64,000 nucleotides of DNA from Toxorhynchites rutilus septentrionalis (GCF_029784135.1 NC_073746.1:303501455-303565454), one strand, 5' to 3'. Positions 24,077 through 36,890 are shown, counted from the stretch's first letter. The notes: generated by a model from the letters alone, not told the origin. Translations and numbers: made by a program.

Positions 24077-26200
24077 CAGTACAGGTCGGACTCGATTATA
24101 CGGAGACTCGATTATCCGGAGTATTTTATTTTTGATTTTTGGAAATTTTGAATAATTTGTTTATAACTCCATATTGGACAGAAAGATGATTGGATGAAAG
24201 GACTTGACTAGTAGAATGCAGTTATTTATGAAAATGCAAATCCAAAATGACGGCCACTACAATATGGCGCATTATATATTTTATCAGAACCCCATAAATA
24301 TGGGTATCAAATAAAAGGGCTTGACTAGTAGAATACAGTTATTTATGAAAAATACAAATCTAAGATGGCGGCCACTACAAAAATAGTGGCAATAGCGATA
24401 AAAAACTCCTGGTAAAAATTCAGGCAAAATCAAAATTGCAAATCAAATCATGGAATGGCGCCATTTTTCTTTTCAAAGCGCCATCAAATAAAAGTGTTCG
24501 ATTGATAGAACACAGTAGATCATGAAAAAACCAAATCCAAGATGACCACAGTTCCCAAATAAACAATTACTTTCTAATGGTTTCATTCAGCTTGCTCTGT
24601 TTGTATGTATGTTTCAGTGTTTGTAGGGTTGTCCCAAATTAATAAAAAATTGACCCCGTTCCTGTTGACTGATTGATCTGAAGTTTGGAACATACCTTTA
24701 ATTCTACTGTCATTATAAAACTACGTATTCCATGATCTTGAAAAATTCAATTTGGCCGCCGCTAAAAAATGGCTGAATGGCTAGACTTGGAGAACACACT
24801 ACACTATGAACAACATCAATTTGAGAAGGTCGCCGCCATGAAATGGTCCACTATGTATTTTTTGCAATCCCCTCAATATTAGTATCAAATGAAGTGATTT
24901 GACTAATAGAATATAGTACATCATCGAAATATTCCGAAGAAAGTTAGATAAGAAACAAAAATTGAGAAAACATAATTTTTTTGAATGGTTTTAATGTAGA
25001 GAAGTATACTAATGATACAGATAATTTACTAAAAACTAGAAAATAAAATAAAAAAATATTAAGTTCAACGGTTTAGTGTACTAAGAGCTAGAAAATAATT
25101 TGGCAAGTTGCAGTTAATAGTTATCATATCCGTTCGTTCATTGATCTAGGGCAATGATGAGACTAAAATAAAATCGTGGGGTATATGATGAAACAACTAA
25201 CTGTGGATAATGGAAATCCAACGTTTATTTCTTACCTATTTTTCTTCGGAATATTTTCATGATGTACTGTATTCCATTAGTCAAATCATTTCATTTGATG
25301 CCGATATTGAGGGAATTGCAAAAAATACATAGTCGAGCATTAAGTGGCGGCGACCTTTTTGAATTTATGGTGTTTATCATGCTTCGTGTTCTCCATGTCA
25401 AGTCATTCAGCCATTTTTTAGCGATGGCCAAATTGAATTTTTCAAGATCATAGAATACGTAGTTTTATAATGACAGTAGAATTAAAGGTGTCTTCCAAAT
25501 TTCAGATCAATTAGTCAATAGGAACGGGTTCAATTTTTCTATTAATGTGGGACAACCCTACAAACATTCAAACATACATACAAACAGGTCAGGCTGAATG
25601 AAACCATTTCAAAAGTAATTAGTTGTTTGGGAACTGCGGCCATCTTGGAATTGGATTTTTATGATCTGCTATGTTCTACTAGTCGAGAACTTCCTTTTGA
25701 TACCCATATGAAGATGTTTTGTAAAAAAATATATATGGCACCATTTTGTGGTGACGGCCATTTTGGATTTGCATTTTTCCTAGATTGCTGTATTCTACTT
25801 GTCAAGCCCTTCCATTTGATACCCATATTGAAGGGGTTCTGAGAAAATGTGTAAACCGCCATTTTGTAGTGGCCGTCATCTTGGGTTTTCAAGACCATGG
25901 AATACGCAGTTTTATAAAGACACCAGAGATAAGGATGTGTTCCAAATTGAAGATCAATCGGTCAACAGGAAGGGGGTTAAATTTCTATCAATGTGGTACA
26001 GTGCTTCATACAAAGTTACAAAGTTACAAAGTCACAAACATACAAACGGGTCACCCTAGATAAAACCGTTTAATGAATAAGTGCAAATCATAATTATAAT
26101 AAGTTCATCGACAGAACTTTTTTTTATGACTCGATTATCCGGAGGATTCGAGTATCCGGAGTGAAAAAAAAATCCGGATAATCGAGTCCGACCTATACTA
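24077..26200. mobile_element. 2.1-kb foldback element with pogo-like ends
   Basis: The left end CAGTACAGGTCGGACTCGAT and the right end (reverse complement TAGTATAGGTCGGACTCGAT) match, and both carry ATTATCCGGA steps. The inverted repeat continues inward: GTTGTCCCAAATTAATA near 24630 mirrors 25545-25560, and ATTAGTATCAAATGAAGTGA near 24890 mirrors 25285-25310. Arms are about 870 bp with a loop of roughly 290 bp near 25.1 kb. No transposase frame exists. The terminal sequence resembles pogo/Tigger ends; no clear TA duplication was found at the borders. A read-through transcript would form a long hairpin. Confidence 0.8.
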
Positions 26201-27222
26201 GTATGGAAGGGTAGCACACTTCTTGTTATTTTTAAACTCATTTAATGTTATAAATAAGGATGTCAAAAGATGTGCTAAAGATTGGTTTTGGGTGTATAAT
26301 TCAGTGTCATGTCATTCGTTGGTGTTTATGACTAAAAACAGAAAAAGGCCATATTCATGGCTTTATTTACAAAAAAACAGTATTTTTCTTATAAGAACTA
26401 AAAAGATGTATTTTGCCAGAAGAATAAAAAATATTTTAAATATTCCCATAAATGATCGATTTACACGTACACTTTTAACGGTAATCTTTATTTTAAATTC
26501 TATTTTATTTTCATAGTACTCGCAAAACTTCAGACTGATGGTTTTCTTGTTCTAGTCCCAGATTCTAGCAAAATGAGTCGAATAAAATTCTTGTATACGA
26601 TTCCTCGAATTTAGATAATGAGATGTTCGCACCTGTAGATTGGACATGTATTACAAAGTTCTCATGTTCTCGAAAATTGATTGACGGACATTCCAATAAA
26701 AATGTTGTAAATATAAAATGAGAGAAAAACGATTGAGAGTAGGAATCATATGAACGTAACAGTTCAATGTAATATAGAGTGTTGGGGGTAACAAATAACA
26801 GGAGATAAATCGTTTCGTGGTATGGTGCAACGATTTGGATTGTGCAGATGATCATCGATGATTTTGAGCAAGAAAATCTAATGGATTCCATTGTAGATTT
26901 TCAAGGACAGCTCTTCGAGAAGTAAATGAAATGAAAAAAGTAATTTATTTCCTTGTTCTTGTTCATTAGAGACGAATCAGCCTAGAAGGCTGAAAGAATT
27001 TAAAAAACGAGAAAAAATGTTCTTATTAACTGTTCTAATTGGCTCACAACATTCCAGCATGTTATCAAGACAAGAATTATGTATACTAGTGGATACTAGT
27101 GGTTATATAATAAATCCCAGTTGATCTGGTTATATTTAATGGCAATCACGAACATTAATTTGATATTTTTCCTAAACTTATTCACATCAATAGATACAAA
27201 CAGTTAATCATGATTTAACATA
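26201..27222. other. AT-rich DNA, nothing recognised
   Basis: Frames of 97 and 108 codons on opposite strands show no domain or family motif. No shared repeat noticed. Confidence 0.4.
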
Positions 27223-29059
27223 CACTCTGTCCAACTTCTATAAGACCACCCTGATTTTATTTCGTTGCAACACAAACAGTTAGAATTTCAACAAGATACA
27301 TTCATACATTCTTGAATGCTTAGAATAAAGTATTTTTAACGTCGATTTCGTTCAAAAGAGTTGTTTGTTTATTTATTGTGCTTAAATGTGAATATTTCAG
27401 CTGTCCAATTTTTATAAGACCATTTCAAAATGCGTAAGTATTATCAATGAAAAATTCAAAACGATCGGCTGATTTACATGTCAATAATTGGCAATCTTGC
27501 CATTTCTGCTAATAGCCTGGAAAATTCGTGTTGGAATACTATTTACCAAATGCTGATGAGCGAATTTCTAGATATTTTTCCAATTTCCGAAATTGCGACC
27601 GACCTTCTTCAATCGTGGTGTACCGTTTTCCTTCAGTGTAAATTCTGCGTACAAGGATACCTCTAAGATTTTCAACAGGATTCAAATCTGGACATCGAAC
27701 CGACCAGTCCAAAAAAATATGTTTTTGATCCTTAATCCATTCCATTCCTTGCTGATATGAATAGTAACATTGTTTTGCTGGAATGTGCATTTTTTTGTGA
27801 CGATATCCACACAAAAACGACAGGAGAGAGAATTCCAGAACATGCATGTAATGCTTGAATGGTGTGAAAGCTATCTTGAGCTATCCGGTTGCACAGAATC
27901 CCGCCCAAACCATGCACGAGCCTCCACCAAAATTCCTGGTTGAAAAATACTGTTCTTTCTTCCGTAAATTACTCCAGTACCCGTTGAAACCGTCATAACC
28001 ATCCTAATTAAACTGTTTTTCCCCAGTGAAGATAACCTATACTCTGAAGAACTTTTCGTTACGGTATATAGCTCTTTATGTGAGGATTTTTTACCGAAAC
28101 ATGACAAATTGTCACCAGAGTAACATTTAAATTGAAATATTGGTTTATTTGCATAAGCGATTTTGAGGTATTCGAACCTGTTCTAGCTATTTCCCGCTTA
28201 TCCCGGTCAGAGAGCTTCGATTTACGTGGAGCTCTCTCCTTCTTACCGTATCCTTGAGGATTCGTAAAATAATTGAGAGCTTCTTGATGGGATCGTCCAA
28301 TCCGACGAGAAATTTCTCTGATACCAACATTTTCTTGGTGAAATACATCAATTTGTCTCTCTTCTCCCTCCGTGATGACTTTTCCCTTCGGCATTTTCCA
28401 GATTTTTTTTTATCAAAACAACTAAAACAACAGAAAATGTAACTGGTCTTATAGAAACTTGACACTTGGAAAATACATGCAGTGTATGGTAGTCACCAAT
28501 ACCAACACACTAGAATATAAGTTGGAACATTGTTTGTTTACAATTGCAGTGATGGGGAACTGGCTCCGAATTTAGTTTGGTGAATTTTGTTGGCAACCAA
28601 GGTTTTCCATCAACTTCATTAAAAAACAACACACACTATTTGAAAACATCACTTTATATCGACAAAGAATACTACAATTTCACATTTATTAAACTAAATA
28701 CAATATTTGACTACACTTAATTTTTTTGGACTCAATACATAGATAATGGCAACCTTTTGCCTTCGGTGGTCGGGATATATAATAAAATCAGATCTACAAA
28801 AAAGGCCTTCGCAATAATACCACTATTCATTTTTTGAAAATTTCAACCCTATACAAAAAATCTATTCTTCCCCTCTATCTGTCTCACTCTTTTAGCCGAT
28901 GGTTGATTGCCTGCCTGCTGTTGTTTATTTAGTACACAGTAGACCCCTACAGGAAAACGATACAACGATGCGAGGGGTTCTTCCAGTTTCGTCTAGTAAT
29001 AACAAACAGGCAGAAAGCAGCAAGATCATAACCTGGTCTTATAGAAGTTGGACAGAGTG
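27223..29059 (-). mobile_element. Tc1-like transposon, 1.8 kb
   Basis: Both ends read CACTCTGTCCAACTTCTATA when viewed inward, extending to AAGACCA, and TA flanks both (27221-27222, 29060-29061). A second, diverged inward-facing copy of the end occurs inside each side: GTCCAATTTTTATAAGACCA at about 27404 and its mirror at about 28443-28466. That layout fits the IR/DR arrangement, in which transposase binds an outer and an inner site. The right arm is longer (about 590 bp versus 180 bp). The encoded transposase is dead. Confidence 0.8.
27539..28394 (-). pseudogene. Tc1-type transposase, inactivated
   Basis: The start codon at 28394 opens MPKGKVITEGEERQIDVFHQ, a paired-like helix-turn-helix region (REISRRIGRS, then the GYGKKERAPRKSKLSDRDKR linker). 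The catalytic part must be read in several frames: VIFTGEKQFN, a stop, DGYDGFNGYW, then RNFGGGSCMVWAGF, and finally WSVRCPDLNPVENL near 27680. The order is that of Tc1 DD34E enzymes. The first catalytic aspartate is replaced (TGEKQF where SDEK.F is usual), one codon is TAG, and frameshifts separate the blocks. Not functional. Confidence 0.8.
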
Positions 29060-30160
29060 TAACTTGACTTAAGTCTAACCTTTTTTTTATCTTATTATTC
29101 ATTGATTGTTGATTCAAAATTCACTAGTCCTAGTGTAAGATTTAGCAGAACTTTTTGAAAATGTTTAGTTCTTAGCATATTCCGTTCAAAAGGTTGGTAT
29201 TGAAATCACTTGTCATAATTAATCTGGGTTATTGATATTTTAATTCGCTGAAAATATCAATTATGTGTTGTGCAAAAAAATGGCATCGTTAATTTCAATT
29301 TCAATCAGTATGAACACAATGTGGTGACCTCCTGTATCGTTTTTCGCTAGCCTCAACATTTAAGAATTCTAAGAATAAATAAGAATTTGTAGCCACTTCA
29401 TCATTGAATGGTATAGTAAGAAACTATTACTAAGTTGTATACCTTTTTGCGTGGTTCCTTAGTGTATGAACGGAAAATATAGAGGCCTAATCAGGAATAC
29501 ATTTCCTACATACATTCGATCAAAAATTTTGATCCTAAAGCAATCCTACTCAATGCCCATCACCTTTGTCTCTCAAACACAACAAAACAACTCAAAAATA
29601 GGGTGTTTAGTAAAATGAATTTTGGGGGGTGAATCAAAGTGATGTCAAAATTCTAGAATGTAGAAAGCAAGAATACTTAATCATACAACCAAATCATTAG
29701 CGTTTTTGCACCTTTTCTCTGATACGACTGAAAATTCGGTAGGATTCATCAGATCTAACGAACGTGTTGATTCAAAATCACCGATCGGTTCAGGATCACC
29801 CATCCTTGATATGCATTGAAAACCTGTATGTTGGTTTTTCGGCATTGTCACACAATCGTTAGAATGGATCCACGTTCTGATCGTTCAAAAACTGCTATCT
29901 GACCATAATTCGAACCCGTTCTTAGAAGCCCATATGGAAAACTCAAGATAATACTCACTATCAAATCTCTTCAAAATTACGTCACGATAGAAGATAACCC
30001 TTTTAAGTTGATTTCATTCTGCTTGTCAACATATGTTATTGTTGCCATTTTTATAAATTTCAGTTCGAATAAACAATTATTTCTCATCGTACAGAAAGCC
30101 CAGCTGATAAAAAGCAATCAGCCGTGAACTCGACATCATGTTATATAACTTAAATTCATT
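29060..30160. other. AT-rich DNA, nothing recognised
   Basis: No open frame of note and no repeat match noticed. Confidence 0.4.
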
Positions 30161-32040
30161 CTCCTAATTCCACGCTGACGGTACGCCAATAATTGAATCG
30201 AACGTGTTGACAGAGCAAACCACACCTTCACCTCTCGCCCGAGGGCTTAATCCAAATCCGCCACCCACGACCAGCGTCCAGCACATATCCGCCTGGCAGA
30301 TGACAGCGACAAACCACACCATTGAAAGGAGGCTACACGCGTCGAAACACTTTCCCATTCAGCCCTAAACACCGTCTAAACGATGTCCATCGTGGCTTGA
30401 TAGGATTGCTATTAAAATCAATTACAACGTTGTCACCCCAAACCCCCCAATTATCTTCCTGGACAGGAGCGGGTAGCAAACACACCTACGCTGCATCGTT
30501 CGAGACTCGATATCAGCAGTGGCCTATCAACTACACGTTTCCGTTCGGTTTTATTCCTTTCGGCAAAGTTGCATTCCGCCACCGCTGCCCCGCCATGACA
30601 CGATCCCTGGCGCCGGATGACTGCGGTTCTGTGGTGCACGGGAACATATGTGGGCGCCCCTATCGGTCCAAATATGCTGATATTGAACTCACGTAGTCAG
30701 GACACGTTCCGAAGTATCATGCTCGATGGCGGAGAAAAATGGCTCGTGGCAGTTTGGGCTGTTAATTGATTTGTGTTTGCATTTCATTGCATGTTGTCTT
30801 GTAATCATGGAAGCCGGAGGCTAACTGGTCGTCACTTTTGATGGAGCCCTGTTTTCATCCAGCCCAGCCTCAATCCAATATCTCACCCAATCAATCAAAG
30901 ATCAGAGCGTACGGAAATTCCACACAATCCCTGAAGACCCATCAAGTCCCGCCATTTCTCCGGTTGTAATAATCAGAGATCTGTGATTCTTTTCATTATT
31001 CATAACCCATCAAACCGACCAATCTCGCAGGCACCGTCCCAAACGAGCGCCGAGGATAAGACGAGAATCACTCATTAGCCTTCCACCCGCCGAAAGTGGA
31101 AGTAGCGCGAAAAACGGAGCTCCTAATGGACTCACTCTTGTCCGCTGAATCCGGGATGCGGCCAGCCGACAGACCGCCGACTTCTGCTTTCTTTATTATT
31201 ATCGTATTAATGAGTAATATTTATGATCCGCAATAAATCACCCCGGATTATCGTATGATAACGTCTTTGATCTCAGGGCCTCGCGAGTGCGGGGACTGCG
31301 GTAAATCGGCCAAAGCAGGAATGCACACAGTTCCTAGCCTGTGGGAAGGTTTTCCTTATCCTTCTGATGCTGTGTCGATACATAAAGCCACACTCCCACG
31401 CAAGGAACGCTCAGATCTCCTTAAGAATATTTATAAATCTCTTTCTGAAGGCAGAGATTTCCTCCCCGTATACGAATGCTATAAATATTTTAGTTTCGGT
31501 GAGAGTTAATAAGACGGGTGGGCATTCCAGGCTCTAGCTTTCCGTCCGGATTTTCCCATTCCATCCACCCGCCGAAACGAAATCAAAGTCGTTCGTTGGG
31601 TCCGTTGGAATGGGATGCATTTGGGGAGAACGGGGCACCGCACACAAATCATTGGTGGGAATACAAGAGCGGTCTCTGTGAGGGGATGTGTAGCGGCCCA
31701 GTAGATCACCCAAATCTCCTCCGGAGAAGATTTGCGGTGTGCTGCAGTGTATGGACGCGTGGAATGTGTTTTTTTTGGCTTGCGGCTCGTGACAATCGCC
31801 ATATGTTTGGATGCTTCTCGCTTCTCGTGTATCAAAATGGGGAAAAAAAAAGTTCGAATAAATTTAGGTCTTTGTTTGGGCCGAGCTCAGGGTGGTTCAT
31901 TGAGAGGATTACTGTTTCTCGCTTCGATATTAATAATCTGAAATATATTGGACAATGATGAAGCTTCCTGCGAGTACACGGATTCTTTGGACGTGAATCA
32001 TAGGGCGACAATACTTTGTGTCGTTCCATTCGGTGATATT
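30161..32040. other. GC-richer non-repetitive island
   Basis: Base composition is less AT-rich than the flanks and no transposon motif appears. Frames of 124 codons (30322-30696 plus) and 146 codons (31518-31958 plus) overlap minus-strand frames and show no domain, low-complexity exon signature or conserved start context. It may hold regulatory DNA or be part of a large intron. Confidence 0.4.
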
Positions 32041-32420
32041 TATGTTTTGCAGATGAACAGATATTCGTTATTTATACATCCGGCATAAGGTTTCGAGAAA
32101 CTGTAAAAGTACATGTTTGTAGAAAACATCGCCTTTGAAGATTGCAAATTATAGGTCTTCTAATGAAGCTTTGTCTTTCTTATTTTGACTAATTGTGTAA
32201 AAAATCACTATCGATAAATATAGTCATGAATAGAACAGCAGTGATGTGTGGAAATTTAGGAGATTCTAAAATTAAAGAATAATAGCATGCCTCTATTTTT
32301 ATAATTCAACCTATTCAAACGTATGTCAATGATTTGGATGTATTTCTAAAGTATGTCCTGCAGAATAATTATAGGAATTTTATACAGGACGGAACGAACG
32401 CAAATTCGACATATTACACA
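32041..32420. other. AT-rich spacer
   Basis: Nothing recognised between the island and the Helitron-like element. Confidence 0.4.
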
Positions 32421-33537
32421 TCTATATACATAAAAATGAATTTCTGTCTGTCTGTCTGTTTGTCTGATTCTTATGGACTCAGAAACAACTGAACCGATCG
32501 ACATGAAAATTGGTATGTAGGGTTTTTCTTGTGGACGAGGAAGGTTCTTATGATAGTTTGAGACTGGGGGTGGTCTTGCATACAAATTAAACACAAATTT
32601 CTGCATTACTCGGAAATTACTCAAGCAAATAAAACCAAATTAGGCATATGGAGGTTTTCGGGTGCAATAAATGTTTCTATGGTGGTTAAACACCCCACCA
32701 CCCCTCTCTGAGGGGGGGGGGCTGTCATACAAATGAAACACAAATTTCTGCATTACTCGAGAATTAATCAAGCAAATGAAACCAAATTTGGCATGTGGAG
32801 GTTTTAGAGTGCAATAAATGTTTTTACGGTGGCTAGACACTCCACCCCCTCTTTAAAGGGGAGCTGACATACAAACGAAACACAAATTTCTGCATTACTC
32901 GAAAATTATTCAAGCATGGTGGTTCGACACTCCTCCCTTCTCTCTAAAGGGTGGCTACCATACAAATGAAACACAAATTTCTGCATAACTCGAAAACTAA
33001 CCAATCAAATGGAGCTAAATTTGGCATGTGAAGGTTTTTGAATGTGAGAAATGTTTCTATGATGGTATGACACCCCTTACTCCTCTGAAATGAAAAGGGG
33101 GTCCCGTAAAAGTAATACACATATTTCAACCAAACATATTCCAGTTTTCTTCTATCTATATAAACAAAAATGAATCACCGAATGTGTTGATAAGAGGAAA
33201 GCTCGAGAAATGAATTATTCGATTTAAGGCTGTCTTTATTCTATCATATTTTCTGTATCAAACATTTATTCCATGTAACGGAGGTACATGTTATTTGCAA
33301 GTGGTTAAAAAATCTTCGAGAATTGTGTCTCAAAATAATCTGATATTATAATGACGAGTTTTGGTAGAAGTGCTATGAATTTTATAGTAAAAGGTAATTT
33401 TAAAGGGTAGATTAGAAAATCAATCAATGAACAGTTCTGCGATTGGACCTATGAACGTGCGGTTAGTAAAAAAAAAACGTGAATGTGATAGCGAAAAATA
33501 CATTTTGGGCGGGATGAAGTTTTCCGAGTCAGCTAGT
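32421..33537 (+). mobile_element. Helitron-like non-autonomous element, most complete copy
   Basis: It begins TCTATATACATAAAAATGAA with a CTGT microsatellite, then ATGGACTCAGAAACAACTGA, about four tandem units of roughly 120-150 bp with G-runs, then the shared 3' block and the end TTTTCCGAGTCAGCTAGT. There are no terminal inverted repeats, no obvious target duplication and no Rep/helicase gene. The class fits non-autonomous Helitron/Helentron derivatives (TC start, CTAG end, central microsatellite and tandem units), although a hairpin near the 3' end was not demonstrated. Confidence 0.6.
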
Positions 33538-33806
33538 AACTTATAAAATCCCTAGGATGATTATTGAAACAACCACTATCATCTATGCTTCACAACTGAC
33601 ATATTTATTTTCATATTTTTCGTATTTTTCCATTTCTTATATATTATAGTATCTTTAGTAAAACAAGTCAAATTGTTTTTTTAATTTAACGTTTGTTTAT
33701 GTTTTGTAAACATATATCTGGAAATTAGATCCGGATAACACGATACAAGAGGAAGTAATTCAAGCGGAAATACGTGTAACTTTATTATTATTGCGGCCGA
33801 CTAGTA

Positions 33807-35100
33807 AAGGGTGTGTCACATCAAATTGCATCACGGAAAAAACGCTGTAGAAATTCGCCCAGTAGACCGATCCTTTTGAAAATTTTAGACAGTAAAATAA
33901 AAACTATTAAACAACTTTTGGCATTCTCTTTTATTCATACTTCGAGCCCAAGCCCGTATGCTCGCACCTTCCTCTTTACCCCGTCCATAAGGTTCTGTAC
34001 AACGTCAGGTGGTAGTTTTTTTTTTTTTTGAACAGAAATCCATTTTCTCTTGAAGTCCGCCTCCGATTTGACAACTTTTGGGTTCTTCCGGGGGGCCTGC
34101 TTCATAATCGCCCAATATTGCTCTATTGGGCGAAGCTCCGGCGCGTTGGGCGGGTTCATTTCCTTTGGCACGAAGGTGACCCCGTTGGCTTCGTACCACT
34201 CCAACACGTCCTTTGAATAGTGGCACGAAGCGAGATCCGGCCAGAAGATGGTCGGGCCCTCGTGCTACTTCAATAGTGGTAGTAAGCGCTTCTGTAGGCA
34301 CTCCTTAAGGTAAACCTGCCCGTTTACCGTGCCGGTCATCACGAAGGGGGCGCTCCGCTTTCCGCAAGAGCAGATCGCTTGCCACACCATGTACTTTTTG
34401 GCAAACTTGGATAGTTTCTGCTTGCGAATCTCCTCCGGAACGCTGAATTTGTCCTCTGCGGAGAAGGCCCGGCAGCTGACGAAAGTCCGCTTTGACGTAG
34501 GTTTCGTCGTCCATTACCAGGCAATGCGGCTTCGTCAGCATTTCGGTGTACAGCTTCCGGGCTCGCGTCTTCCCTACCATGTTTTGCCTTTCGTCGCGGT
34601 TAGGAGCCTTCTGAACCTTGTATGTACGCAGGCCTTCCCGCTGCTTGGTCCGCTGGGCGAATGAACTTGACAAATTCAGCTTATTGGCGACATCCCGGAC
34701 CGAACTTCTCGGATCACGTCTAAACTGCTTAACTACGCGCTTGTGATCTTTTTCACTGACGGAGCATCCATTTTTGCCGTTCTTCACCTTCCGGTCGATG
34801 GTTAGGTTCTCGAAGTATCGTTTTAGTACTCTGCTGACCGTGGATTGGACGATTCCCAGCATCTTAGCATGTCCCGATGTGACAACTCCGGATTCTCGAA
34901 ATGAGTGCACAGGATGAATTCACGACGCTCTTTTTCGTTCGACGACATTTTTCCAAATTTACGAAAAATTGACAGTGAAGCATGGTCAACGTGATCTATA
35001 CACTCTTATCTGATTATTAGCGAAAGCTGAAGATATAATTCCTAAAAATTAAATTTCTACAGCGTTTTTTCCGTGATGCATTTTGATGTGACACACCCTT
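33807..35100 (-). mobile_element. ITmDD37E mariner-like element, copy A
   Basis: 1294 bp with near-perfect terminal inverted repeats of about 50 bp starting AAGGGTGTGTCACATCAAAT, flanked by TA at 33805-33806 and 35101-35102. Copy B lies 202 bp away in the opposite orientation, with both transposase 5' ends facing each other. Four copies in the window share more than 90 percent sequence by eye, so the family spread recently. Confidence 0.92.
33935..34948 (-). pseudogene. ITmDD37E transposase, copy A, frameshifted
   Basis: The N-terminus starts at ATG 34948. It is knocked out of frame by the same one-base deletion seen in copies C and D, just before the helix-turn-helix recognition region (KMLGIVQSTVSRVLKRYF). 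The first catalytic region VMDDETYVKADFR is intact. An eight-base deletion after LPGLL shifts the frame again. The last block reads NAPELRPIEQYWAIMK and keeps the final glutamate, while the C-terminus YGLGLEV is in frame after a lengthened A-run. DNA binding is by tandem helix-turn-helix domains and catalysis by the D, D(37)E triad. Non-functional. Confidence 0.88.
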
Positions 35101-35302
35101 TATACTATCTAGATCACGGATTTTAAAAGTGGTTTATATCGATCCCTTGGGGTCCATATAGGTTTGCCAGGGGCGATATGAACGAAAACTGAAATTGGGG
35201 GTCGACGAGATCCTAAAATCAACCCTTATTAATTTACACAAGTTCGTATTTGAAACTTTCAAGATACTATATAGGTTGAATTACGTGAACCAACTTGTTA
35301 TA

Positions 35303-36597
35303 AAGGGTGTGTCACATCAAATTGCATCACGGAGAAAACGCTGTAGAAATTTAATTTTTAGGAATTATATCTTCAGCTTTCGCTTATAATCAGATAAGAG
35401 TGTATAGATCACGTTGGCCATGCTTCACTGTCAATTTTTCGTTAATTTGGAAAAATGTCGTCGAACGAAAAAGAGCGTCGTGAATTCATCCTGTGCACTC
35501 ATTTCGAGAATCCGGAGTTGTCACATCGGGACATCGGTAAGATGCTGGGAATCGTCCAATCCACGGTCAGCAGAGTACTAAAACGATACTTCGAGAACCT
35601 AACCATCGACCGGAAGGTGAAGAACGGTAAAATGGATGCTCCGTCAGTGAAAAAGATCACAAGCGCGTAGTTATGCAGTTTAGACGTGATCCGAGAAGTT
35701 CGGTCCGGGATGTCGCCAATAAGCTGAATTTGTCAAGTTCATTCGCCCAGCGGACCAAGCAGCGGGAGGCCTGCGTACATACAAGGTTCAGAAGGCTCCT
35801 AACCGCGACGAAAGGCAAAACATGGTAGGGAAGACGCGAGCCCGGAAGCTGTACACCGAAATGCTGACGAAGCCGCATTGCCTGGTAATGGACGACGAAA
35901 CCTACGTCAAAGCGGACTTTCGTCAGCTGCCGGGCCTGTTGTTCTTCTCCGCAGAGGACAAATTCAGCGTTCCGGAGGAGATTCGCAAGCAGAAACTATC
36001 CAAGTTTGCCAAAAAGTACATGGTGTGGCAAGCGATCTGCTCTTGCGGAAAGCGGAGCGCCCCCTTCGTGATGACCGGCACGGTAAACGGGCAGGTTTAC
36101 CTTAAGGAGTGCCTACAGAAGCGCTTACTACCACTATTGAAGCAGCACGAGGGCCCGACCATCTTCTAGCCGGATCTCGCTTCGTGCCACTATTCAAAGG
36201 ACGTGTTGGAGTGGTACGAAGCCAACGGGGTCACCTTCGTGCCAAAGGAAATGAACCCGCCCAACGCGCCGAAGCTTCGCCCAATAGAGAAATATTGGGC
36301 GATTATGAAGCAGGCCCTCCGGAAAAACCCAAAAGTTGTCAAATCGGAGGCGGACTTCAAGAGAAAATGGATTTCTGTTCAAAAAAACTACAACCTGACG
36401 TTGTACAGAACCTTATGGACGGGGTAAAGAGGAAGGTGCGACCATACGGGCTTGGGCTCGAAGTATGAATAAAAAGAAAATGCCAAAAGTTGTTCAATAG
36501 TTTTTATTTTACTGTCTAAAATTTTCAAAAGGATAGGTCTACTGGGCGAATTTCTACAGCGTTTTTTCCGTGATGCAATTTGATGTGACACACCCTT
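35303..36597 (+). mobile_element. ITmDD37E mariner-like element, copy B
   Basis: 1295 bp with the same inverted termini (one base differs in the left end, GGAGAAAACG for GGAAAAAACG), flanked by TA at 35301-35302 and 36598-36599. Head to head with copy A. Confidence 0.92.
35455..36468 (+). pseudogene. ITmDD37E transposase, copy B, nonsense and frameshifts
   Basis: This is the only copy with the N-terminus in frame across the helix-turn-helix start: MSSNEKERREFILCTHFENP then RDIGKMLGIVQSTVSRVL. A one-base loss at the A-run after VKNGK, another at the AGGCCTGCG step, a TAG codon in place of TGG directly before the second catalytic aspartate (about 36168), and a short A-run near 36385 inactivate it. 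Both catalytic segments VMDDETYVKADF and KLRPIEKYWAIMKQ survive as peptides. Confidence 0.88.
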
Positions 36598-36890
36598 TAA
36601 GAATAACAAATATTTTAGTAGAAAGTATTATTGTTGTACTTTTTATAAATTCAACAAAAAACCTGCATATGTTCGTACAAGATGAAAAATTCGGCAAGTA
36701 AAAAAGTGCGAGCATGTGTGTTTTACTTGATCTGTATTTGATACAGATACGCGATTCACTATGAAGGAAGTCATGATTAAATTCATGTCCAAGCAAACAT
36801 AACAAGCTCCTAGGTTGCAAGTTGATTTGCGTTCTGGATCTCATTTCATATATTTTTTTTTATGCCACAAATTGCAAATATATGATGTTA
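36598..36890. other. AT-rich spacer
   Basis: Nothing recognised; no gene. Confidence 0.4.

Noticed and set aside
30322..30696. 124-codon plus-strand frame
   Set aside because: No domain, no homology that I recognise, and an overlapping minus-strand frame.
32560..33120. CRISPR-like regular repetition
   Set aside because: Units of about 120-150 bp are direct imperfect tandem copies without short identical repeats and unique spacers, in an animal genome.
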